Shown: positions 1 through 5,078 of the stretch, in pieces
Numbering within the stretch: position 1 is the stretch's first letter
Layout: every line of letters begins with the position of its first letter
Source: Methanobacteriota archaeon
GTDB taxonomy: Archaea; Thermoplasmatota; Poseidoniia; Poseidoniales; Poseidoniaceae
Assembly (NCBI GenBank): GCA_002707335.2
Contig: PAMN02000063.1
Location: 38,883-45,188 of the forward strand
Direction of reading: 5' to 3'
DNA length: 6,306 nt
Translations under genes and position numbers: made by a program
Notes under the pieces: model-generated
Databases searched by the model: none
What the model was told of the DNA's origin: nothing
Seen by the model: the letters and a program-made list of their open reading frames with translations, nothing else

Positions 1-452
1 CCAAGAGATTCAGGCTTTGTGGCAGCCTCTTCGAATGCTCCATACAAAGTCCCAAAAGACTCGATTAATTCTGTTTGATTTTCATTTAACTGTTCTTCAG
101 TCCATTTTACCTGTTCAGATAAAACTTTGAAAAGTTGCTTTGCTCTTTCTTCATTTTTCCATTCAGCAAGTCTGTCTCTCTTCCTTTCCTCGCTTACAGA
201 TTTAAGTGACAACTCCAAAGATTTCTTGTCATTTCTAGTACGCAGGACTTTGCAGATTAGTCTCTGCCCAGGCCTAGTAAATGATCGGATGTTCTTTACC
301 CATCCACTAGCAATTTCACCAATGAAAATGAAACCTTCAATGCCTTCGTATTCCTCTAAGTCAACGTATGCACCGTTTTGCTTTACTTCCCTGACAATAA
401 CTACGACAAGTTCCCCTTCTTGAGGGCCAAATTCGCTAATGTCATCGGACAT
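1..452 (-). CDS. eif2a: Translation initiation factor aIF2 subunit alpha (3' end cut by window edge)
   Basis: The alpha subunit of the heterotrimeric aIF2 complex, which with GTP carries initiator Met-tRNA to the small ribosomal subunit. The first 150 residues are visible, out of about 260 usual for the family. Residues 11-85 form an S1/OB-fold domain with the family pattern GELVVVIVREVKQNGAYVDL, EGFIFIGEIASGWVKNIR and a closing LELSLKSVS; residues 86-150 begin the charged helical domain (EERKRDRLAEWKNEERAKQL). The usual FIHISE reads FIFIGE, a small variation. The ATG at 452-450 is chosen because the S1 domain starts just after it; an in-frame TTG at 461 is less likely. The gene follows rps27e with a 17-base gap that is almost entirely a hairpin containing the start codon (separate entry). 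Last gene of the L44e-S27e-aIF2alpha operon visible here; nop10 is the usual next gene in archaea but lies outside. Identification is secure. Confidence 0.95.
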   Translation of the reverse strand, partial: MSDDISEFGPQEGELVVVIVREVKQNGAYVDLEEYEGIEGFIFIGEIASGWVKNIRSFTRPGQRLICKVLRTRNDKKSLELSLKSVSEERKRDRLAEWKNEERAKQLFKVLSEQVKWTEEQLNENQTELIESFGTLYGAFEEAATKPESL

Positions 453-469
453 GGAGGTCAACCCTCCAT
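451..469 (-). promoter_or_regulatory. Hairpin over the eif2a Shine-Dalgarno and start codon
   Basis: On the minus strand the gap between rps27e and eif2a reads ATGGAGG-GTTGA-CCTCCAT, a perfect 7-bp stem with a 5-base loop. The 5' arm carries the only Shine-Dalgarno-like sequence (GGAGG) of eif2a and the 3' arm ends with the first two bases of its ATG. The rps27e TGA directly abuts the 5' arm. When folded, the site would hide eif2a from free 30S subunits, while a ribosome ending rps27e translation would melt it. The inverted repeat is directly visible; translational coupling or feedback control is inferred. Confidence 0.5.
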
Positions 470-640
470 TCATTCAAGGGTCTCAACGACATTACAGCCG
501 ACCAACTGGGCCTTGCCACCAGCGGGATTTGTTAATGTCGCTCCACATACAGAGCAAGAAATGGTAGTAGTTGCACGTGAGAAAATAATGCTCTCAGCAG
601 AGCAGTCTCTACATGATACTTTTAGGAAGTTTGATGCCAT
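470..640 (-). CDS. rps27e: Small-subunit ribosomal protein S27e
   Basis: Zinc-ribbon protein of the archaeal/eukaryotic 30S subunit, 56 residues, close to the normal archaeal length. It opens MASNFLKVSCRDC, has the two zinc pairs C10-x2-C13 and C29-x2-C32, and contains the family's TNPAGGKA segment followed by the ending VVETLE. All four zinc ligands are present, in contrast to L44e upstream. The ATG at 640-638 has a GGTGA Shine-Dalgarno 5 bases upstream, and the gene starts 10 bases after the rpl44e stop. It is too short to be obvious from length alone but its match to the family is clear end to end. Middle gene of the minus-strand operon. Confidence 0.95.
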   Translation of the reverse strand: MASNFLKVSCRDCSAESIIFSRATTTISCSVCGATLTNPAGGKAQLVGCNVVETLE

Positions 641-650
641 ATTTTTCACC

Positions 651-935
651 TTAGTTGTCTACTAGTTCGAACTTTTTTGCTCTTTGACAAGGCGCATAAT
701 GTGCCTTACCAGTTTCAGTACATCTGAAAAGAATGTTGACTCTCTTTGTTGGTTTTTCTCGACCATCTGGTTTTGGACGTGGGAAACCACGGTATCCAGC
801 CATAGCTTTACGGAATCTTCTCTGACCCCACTTTAATTCGCTAGCGCGCCTCTTTTTGACACGCTCTACAGTATGCATAGTATGCTTACCAGCACTTGGA
901 CTGTACCTCTTTACTTGACGTGGCATTTTGACCAT
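651..935 (-). CDS. rpl44e: Large-subunit ribosomal protein L44e, zinc-ligand-depleted form
   Basis: Archaeal 50S protein of 94 residues, where the family is about 92-95. The core is unmistakable: ASELKWGQRRFRKAMAGYRG, FPRPKPDGREKPTKRV and the C-terminal AKKFEL. The zinc site is degraded. The usual N-terminal C-P-x-C is S12-P13-S14-A15, and the second pair, usually C-x-x-C before GKAH, is C72-T-E-T75, so three of four ligands are gone; an extra C83 is present. The ATG at 935 is preferred because GGTGAG lies 3 bases before it and its MVKMP start resembles family N-termini. The ATG at 926 lies too far from that site, and an in-frame TTG at 956 would put the ribosome site inside the coding region. 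First gene of the minus-strand operon, with a TATA-like box about 39 bases upstream. Confidence 0.93.
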   Translation of the reverse strand: MVKMPRQVKRYSPSAGKHTMHTVERVKKRRASELKWGQRRFRKAMAGYRGFPRPKPDGREKPTKRVNILFRCTETGKAHYAPCQRAKKFELVDN

Positions 936-938
936 GGT

Positions 939-944
939 CTCACC
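939..944 (-). promoter_or_regulatory. Shine-Dalgarno site of rpl44e
   Basis: The minus strand reads GGTGAG, then ACC, then ATG. This site decides the 935 start over the alternatives at 926 and 956. The same GGTGA core, 4-5 bases before ATG, occurs before rps27e and rpl37e in this window. Confidence 0.6.
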
Positions 945-967
945 TTGAGCAACCAACCCACCATCGA

Positions 968-979
968 CCTATATTTATG
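968..979 (-). promoter_or_regulatory. Archaeal TATA-box promoter of the rpl44e-rps27e-eif2a operon
   Basis: The minus strand reads CATAAATATAGG, an A/T-rich TATA-box-like element centred about 39 bases before the rpl44e ATG. With the usual archaeal spacing of about 25 bases to the start of transcription, the mRNA would begin near 948-950 and have a leader of about 14 bases, just enough to hold the GGTGAG site. It is the only good candidate in the divergent gap on this strand. Prediction only. Confidence 0.5.
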
Positions 980-1032
980 GCTGACGGACAGTGTTTTTTC
1001 CCGAATCGTGCCACTGAAAGAATTTTTGTAGG

Positions 1033-1050
1033 TCATATTCATAAATCTGG
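1033..1050 (+). promoter_or_regulatory. TATA-like promoter of the membrane-protein gene pair
   Basis: The plus strand reads TCATATTCATAAATCTGG. The CATAAAT core is centred about 24 bases before the ATG at 1067. That spacing puts the expected start of transcription at or next to the start codon, and no Shine-Dalgarno is present, so a leaderless mRNA is predicted. The same CATAAA core precedes rpl44e and rpl37e. Prediction only. Confidence 0.45.
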
Positions 1051-1066
1051 TTGTAACCGTCTGAAC

Positions 1067-1849
1067 ATGGATTCCATGCTCAAAGCAGCGATTTTGTTTT
1101 GGATTCCACTTCTTGTAATCGGTTTTGGAGTTTGGTTAGCAATTAGCCGGAAATCGAAAAAATTTGGAATTATTTTGTCTGCATTAGCAATATTGGTATT
1201 CCTTGCGTCACCTTGGACAGTTCCAGAATCTGATTCAACGGCAGGTGCTCATCTAATTTTGAGTCTTATTGCTCCAACTCTATTGATGGTTTATGGAATA
1301 CACGGGATGATATTTGGAGGAAATGTACCAGTGGGTCGTTTAGATGGGAGCGCAAGATGGTCTGGTTTCTTGGCATTGTTTGCTTCGTTTGGGATTCTTT
1401 GCTTTATGCACTGGTCTACATTTACACCTATTTGGAGAGGAGATGTAAATCCATACTGGATTGTATTTTGGCCGACAATGCTGCTGTTTTCCACATCACT
1501 TTGTGCAGCAGCATCCATCGGCATGGTTGGTTATGGCGAGAATAGATTATCCGAGTCTCTAAAACTAGCTAGCATGTCAATAGTTTTCGCAGGAATTACT
1601 CTATCTGCCATGATATTTGATGGAGAATATACAAGCGCTCAAGAGTTTAGAGATTATCTATTTCTAGCCGTGGCAGATATTTTGGGGATTATTGCCGGTT
1701 GCGTCCTTTCAATTGGTGTTTTTGCAGTAGTAATTTGGTCATATGAGAAATCATTGCCAAATCCTGAAAATACACATCCGCCGACTTCAGAGGAACTAAA
1801 AAAATTAGTTGAAATTGCTGATTACCACATAGGAGGTAAGGAAGAATGA
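1067..1849 (+). CDS. Seven-helix integral membrane protein of unknown function
   Basis: I do not recognise this 260-residue protein. It has seven hydrophobic segments at about residues 7-26, 33-49, 61-83, 98-118, 130-153, 165-184 and 199-225. Basic loops (SRKSKK after helix 1; loops near 90 and 160) alternate with acidic ones (PESDS near 53; DGEYTSAQEF near 186), which fits an outside N-terminus and an inside C-terminus. A 35-residue soluble tail (PPTSEELKKLVEIADY) would be cytoplasmic. There is no obvious transporter signature, cysteine pair or catalytic motif. The open frame extends upstream to 977, but the ATG at 1067 is chosen because a TATA-like box lies 24 bases before it and helix 1 follows directly; ATG 1076 is an alternative. 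Its stop overlaps the next gene's start as ATGA, so the two are translationally coupled and probably act together. Confidence 0.75.
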   Translation: MDSMLKAAILFWIPLLVIGFGVWLAISRKSKKFGIILSALAILVFLASPWTVPESDSTAGAHLILSLIAPTLLMVYGIHGMIFGGNVPVGRLDGSARWSGFLALFASFGILCFMHWSTFTPIWRGDVNPYWIVFWPTMLLFSTSLCAAASIGMVGYGENRLSESLKLASMSIVFAGITLSAMIFDGEYTSAQEFRDYLFLAVADILGIIAGCVLSIGVFAVVIWSYEKSLPNPENTHPPTSEELKKLVEIADYHIGGKEE

Positions 1850-2301
1850 ATAAAACACCTCTAGCCTCCTGGAAATTGCTAATTTTTTCAGCAATTCTAC
1901 CAATCATTGTTCTTGTCGCACTGAATCTATCCTTTGGCGAGGGGATCCATAAAGAATCCTTCAAACGATTTGCTAATGCTCTTTTGACATCATATATTGT
2001 CTTTGGAATAGTTCTTTTAGGGAACTTGTTCTTCTATGCAGACTCAAGACATCGGCCATTCGCTCCTTTAGTGGGCATGTTTGTAGCAATCTCATTTGGA
2101 ATTCTTGTTGTTTGGGCTTTGACTTCTTACCAAGATTTACTATTAGAGGCGAACAGTGGATTGAGATCTCAATTGCTTTCTAACATAGTTAGATTATTGG
2201 TCAGTATGACTGGAATGGTCATATCATTATTAATTGCAATAGGCCTTACATTTGCAATGATTACTGGCAGAGAAAGAAGAATTTTGTTCGAAGAAGAGTA
2301 A
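1846..2301 (+). CDS. Four-helix integral membrane protein, partner of the upstream gene
   Basis: Unrecognised protein of 151 residues with four hydrophobic segments at about residues 11-29, 45-64, 74-93 and 114-139. Basic clusters DSRHR (66-70) and GRERR (141-145) suggest that both the middle loop and the C-terminus are cytoplasmic. No conserved catalytic or metal-binding motif is evident. The start is supported by AGGAGG at 1831-1836, 9 bases before the ATG, and by the 4-base ATGA overlap with the preceding gene. The tight coupling suggests the two products are made in fixed ratio and may form one membrane complex. That is inference from gene structure only; neither sequence gives a function. 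Confidence 0.75.
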   Translation: MNKTPLASWKLLIFSAILPIIVLVALNLSFGEGIHKESFKRFANALLTSYIVFGIVLLGNLFFYADSRHRPFAPLVGMFVAISFGILVVWALTSYQDLLLEANSGLRSQLLSNIVRLLVSMTGMVISLLIAIGLTFAMITGRERRILFEEE

Positions 2302-2315
2302 CAAAGCCCTCCGTC

Positions 2316-2327
2316 GGTTTCATAAAG
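2316..2327 (+). promoter_or_regulatory. Probable TATA-like promoter of rpl37e and downstream genes
   Basis: GGTTTCATAAAG lies in the 58-base gap after the second membrane gene. Its CATAAA core is centred about 36 bases before the rpl37e ATG, nearly the same geometry as at rpl44e, giving a predicted leader of roughly 10-12 bases that just includes the GGTGA site. Read-through from the membrane genes cannot be excluded. Confidence 0.4.
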
Positions 2328-2350
2328 GGATGGTTGGTCGCACAGCCGCA

Positions 2351-2355
2351 GGTGA
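2351..2355 (+). promoter_or_regulatory. Shine-Dalgarno site of rpl37e
   Basis: GGTGA followed by four bases and the ATG at 2360. It selects this start over the in-frame ATG at 2330, which would add ten residues with no counterpart in the family. Confidence 0.6.
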
Positions 2356-2359
2356 TACT

Positions 2360-2533
2360 ATGTCCAAAGGTACTCCATCCATGGGTAAGAGGCAAAAGAC
2401 CACACATATCCGTTGCAGAAGGTGTGGAAGAAACTCATATCACAAGCAAAAAGGCGTCTGCGCATCATGTGGTTACGGGGCTACTGCAAGAATGAGAGGA
2501 TTCAGCTGGTCCAAGAAAACTCATCGTCCCTGA
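2360..2533 (+). CDS. rpl37e: Large-subunit ribosomal protein L37e
   Basis: Zinc-binding 50S protein of 57 residues, within the normal archaeal range. It begins with the highly conserved MSKGTPSMGKR and carries the zinc pairs C19-x2-C22 (RCRRCGRNSYH) and C34-x2-C37 (VCASCGYG), then the basic tail with FSWSKK. All four ligands are intact. The start at the SKGTP motif agrees with the family and with the GGTGA site. In many euryarchaea rpl37e lies next to an LSm (Sm-like) gene and purF. Here purF follows 60 bases downstream, but the upstream LSm position is held by a membrane protein gene. Confidence 0.96.
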   Translation: MSKGTPSMGKRQKTTHIRCRRCGRNSYHKQKGVCASCGYGATARMRGFSWSKKTHRP

Positions 2534-2593
2534 ATTTTGAAGGAATGGAAAGGGCTGTAAAGCCTCTAGCACTGCAATGACTAGGCGAGAAAG

Positions 2594-4123
2594 ATGTGTG
2601 GCATAATTGGTCTCGTCGGAAGAAGAGGATATCACGTCAATCAATTACTCTATGACGGCCTAACTGTTTTGCAACATAGAGGGCAGGATGCTGCCGGAAT
2701 TATGACTGAAAACAACAAGAAATTCCACCTCAGAAAATCAAACGGTCTAGTCAAGGATGTATTTTACAAAAAGCACATGACAAACCTACTAGGTTCATCT
2801 GGAATAGGCCATGTTAGATATCCAACCGCAGGATCATCTTCAGTTGCTGAAGCACAACCCTTCTATGTGAATTATCCATTCGGAATTTCACTGGCTCACA
2901 ATGGAAATCTAACCAACGCTGATGAGGTTCATAAACTTCTTACAAACGTTCACAGGCGACATGTTAATACTACCTCTGATTCAGAACTATTGTTGAATTT
3001 ACTAGCTATGGAATTGCACTCTCGTACATTAAATTTGGACATTAACGGCGAGATACATGTCGATGTAAAAACGATATTCTCATCTGTTCATGAATTAAAC
3101 AATCAGATAACTGGGGGCTATGCCTGTGTTTCCTTGATTTCAGGTTTTGGCCTACTGGCTTTCCGAGATCCAAATGGAATTCGGCCATTGGTCTTTGGAA
3201 GCAGAGAGATCGACGGAGAGAAAGAGTGGATTGTTGCAAGTGAATCAGTAGCAATACATGCTCTTGGATTTGATGTTGAGAGAGATGTTCTACCTGGTGA
3301 GGCAATTTTCATTACTTCCGATGGCAAAATTTTCACTAAGATATGTGCCGATGAGACCAATCACTCTCCATGTATATTCGAACATGTCTACTTCTCAAGG
3401 CCGGACTCGATAATCGACGGAATATCAGTATATCAAGCACGTTTGAATCAAGGTCAAAGACTTGCAGAAAGAATACTAGAAGAATTCCCAGAGCATGACA
3501 TTGATTGTGTAATTCCAGTACCAGATTCTGGCAGATATGCTGCTTTGCAATTAGCAAATACCCTGGATGTTGAATACCGTGAAGGATTTGTTAAAAACCG
3601 ATATATTGGTAGAACTTTCATAATGCCTGGGCAAGCGATGAGAATGAAATCAGTCAGAAGAAAATTAAACGCCATCCCACACGAATTTAATGGTAAAAAC
3701 GTTCTATTGGTCGACGATTCAATCGTCAGAGGAACCACTTCTGAACAAATTGTGGAAATGGCTAGAGAGGTAGGAGCAAACAAGGTATACTTTGCATCAG
3801 CAGCACCTCCCGTAAGATATCAAAACGTCTATGGAATAGACATGCCAGCAGTAAAAGAGTTCATTGCTAATGGGAAAAATATAGATGAGATTTGTCAAAC
3901 AATTGGGGCAGACAAATTATTTTATCAAACTCTTGAAGATTTAATCGAAGTAACCAGTATCAAAGGTCAACAGTCTTGGGATACAAGCTGCTTTAACGGG
4001 AAATATGTAACAGGTGATGTTACAGATGAATATCTAATATCTTTAGAATTAGCCAGAAATGATGATGCTAAAATCAACAATGACAAGCCTGGTGTTACAA
4101 TTGAGTTGCATAATGACGAATGA
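2594..4123 (+). CDS. purF: Amidophosphoribosyltransferase, bacterial (E. coli-like) type
   Basis: Catalyses the first committed step of purine synthesis, making phosphoribosylamine from PRPP and glutamine in the cytoplasm. It has 509 residues, and E. coli PurF 505. The N-terminal class II glutaminase domain starts MCGIIG, with Cys2 exposed as nucleophile once Met is removed and no propeptide; further motifs are HRGQDAAGI (28-36), GHVRYPTAG (72-80) and AHNGNLTNA (101-109). The C-terminal phosphoribosyltransferase domain has KNRYIGRTFIMPGQ (335-347) and the PRPP loop VLLVDDSIVRGTT (370-382). Of the four iron-sulfur cysteines of Bacillus-type PurF, the positions before YGID and before TSCF are not Cys, so no cluster is expected. 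Sequence from end to end, including the RNDDAK and LHN tail, follows the gammaproteobacterial enzyme. A weak GGCGA site lies 5 bases before the ATG. Probably co-transcribed with rpl37e and the gene below. Confidence 0.97.
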   Translation: MCGIIGLVGRRGYHVNQLLYDGLTVLQHRGQDAAGIMTENNKKFHLRKSNGLVKDVFYKKHMTNLLGSSGIGHVRYPTAGSSSVAEAQPFYVNYPFGISLAHNGNLTNADEVHKLLTNVHRRHVNTTSDSELLLNLLAMELHSRTLNLDINGEIHVDVKTIFSSVHELNNQITGGYACVSLISGFGLLAFRDPNGIRPLVFGSREIDGEKEWIVASESVAIHALGFDVERDVLPGEAIFITSDGKIFTKICADETNHSPCIFEHVYFSRPDSIIDGISVYQARLNQGQRLAERILEEFPEHDIDCVIPVPDSGRYAALQLANTLDVEYREGFVKNRYIGRTFIMPGQAMRMKSVRRKLNAIPHEFNGKNVLLVDDSIVRGTTSEQIVEMAREVGANKVYFASAAPPVRYQNVYGIDMPAVKEFIANGKNIDEICQTIGADKLFYQTLEDLIEVTSIKGQQSWDTSCFNGKYVTGDVTDEYLISLELARNDDAKINNDKPGVTIELHNDE

Positions 4124-4132
4124 GGTGTCACT

Positions 4133-5077
4133 ATGCAAAATGTTTGGGTTTTGCGATTTGGAGAACTCGGACTGAAAAGCAAGGTTGTAAGAAGACAATT
4201 TCAAAGAGGTCTTTACAATAATATGGATATTCTTGCCAAATACAATAATATCACTTTAAAAGAAGGTAGAATCATAAGTATGGAAGTAATTACTAGTGAT
4301 GCTGAAGTCGAAATTGTAGAGGATGTATTGTGCAGACTCTTGGGTGTGGTCGCAATAGATCCAGCAATTGTTATCTCTGATTCTATTGAACCAAAAGAAG
4401 TGGCAACTAAGATACTTAGTAGAGATGAAAATTTCGGTAAAAGCAGAACCTTTGGAGTTAGAACAAAACGACTCGGTCCAAAAGAGAATTTTAGCACTCG
4501 AGAATATAATGAACAAATAGGTCATTGGATGATAGAATTAGATCCAACTTTGAAAGTTGATTTAACAAATCCAGATATGTGGGTCAGAGTTGTTCTCGAA
4601 CAAAGCAGGGTTTGGCAATTGGAGAAACGATTGAATGGTGCTGGAGGACTTCCTCCTGGTGTTCAGGGAGATGTTCTTTGTAAGATTACAAATTTGGAAG
4701 AAATGATGTCAGCATTTCTGATTATGAGGAGAGGGTGCAGGCTAATTCCGATTCAAGGTTGTGATGAGAATCTCCTCAAAGTACTGCGAAAATGGGATGC
4801 ATCAATTGGCAAGAGTTCAAAAATAAAGAATATAGATGGCAACCTGAAAACAAGATATCCATGGGGTGTTGTTGGCCTTTCTGTTGAAGAAGGAGAATCG
4901 ATGTTTGAAAGAAGCAAAGACGAAGTGAAAACTGTACCTTTGTCTACTTTGAAACCACTTTGTGGATGGACTGAATTAGAAAAAGAAAATCTTCTAAAGC
5001 ATATCCACGACCCGAAGCATCACATTTCTATGCCAAACTTTGAAGGTTGGATGGAAGATACAGAGGATAGTGAGTAG
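4133..5077 (+). CDS. ThiI-like THUMP-domain protein with degenerate PP-loop domain
   Basis: A 314-residue homologue of ThiI, the tRNA 4-thiouridine synthetase. Residues 4-75 match the ThiI N-terminal ferredoxin-like domain (VLRFGELGLKSKVVRRQF). Residues about 76-168 are a THUMP RNA-binding domain (TFGVRTKRLGPKENFSTREY, LKVDLTNPDMWVRV), and GGLPPGVQG (171-179) is the typical ThiI linker. The next segment should hold the ATP-binding SGGIDSP motif but reads KITNLEEMM (184-192), although the following helix FLIMRRG still aligns. The catalytic cysteine region is absent; only a C-terminal echo of the family, TLKPLCGWTELEKE (272-285), remains. The protein looks tens of residues shorter than archaeal ThiI and has no rhodanese domain and no CxxC. 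It most likely binds tRNA without adenylating it. It starts 9 bases after purF with a GAGGTG site. The fold assignment is strong; the role is unknown. Confidence 0.85.
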   Translation: MQNVWVLRFGELGLKSKVVRRQFQRGLYNNMDILAKYNNITLKEGRIISMEVITSDAEVEIVEDVLCRLLGVVAIDPAIVISDSIEPKEVATKILSRDENFGKSRTFGVRTKRLGPKENFSTREYNEQIGHWMIELDPTLKVDLTNPDMWVRVVLEQSRVWQLEKRLNGAGGLPPGVQGDVLCKITNLEEMMSAFLIMRRGCRLIPIQGCDENLLKVLRKWDASIGKSSKIKNIDGNLKTRYPWGVVGLSVEEGESMFERSKDEVKTVPLSTLKPLCGWTELEKENLLKHIHDPKHHISMPNFEGWMEDTEDSE

Positions 5078-5078
5078 T

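Noticed and set aside
127..665. Plus-strand open frames at 127-423 and 378-665
   Set aside because: They lie opposite eif2a and rps27e, whose minus-strand translations match known families; the plus-strand products show no recognisable family.
930..939. Perfect 10-base palindrome GACCATGGTC over the rpl44e start codon
   Set aside because: Palindromes of this length are common by chance, and a stem with a two-base or no loop is not a stable RNA hairpin; no second copy marks it as an operator.
977..1066. Thirty-residue N-terminal extension of the seven-helix protein
   Set aside because: It would overlap the divergent promoter region and the TATA-like box, has no ribosome site, and adds a non-hydrophobic stretch before helix 1.
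2330..2359. Ten-residue N-terminal extension of L37e
   Set aside because: The family starts at MSKGTP, and the GGTGA site lies inside the extension, 4 bases before that ATG.
2552..2565. Small hairpin GGGCT-GTAA-AGCCT between rpl37e and purF as a terminator or attenuator
   Set aside because: The stem is only 5 bp with a G-T pair and is not followed by a T-run; there is no evidence that it acts.
3042..4525. Several minus-strand open frames within purF and the ThiI-like gene
   Set aside because: All are shadows of well-supported plus-strand genes, with compositions typical of reverse-frame translation and no promoter or ribosome site.
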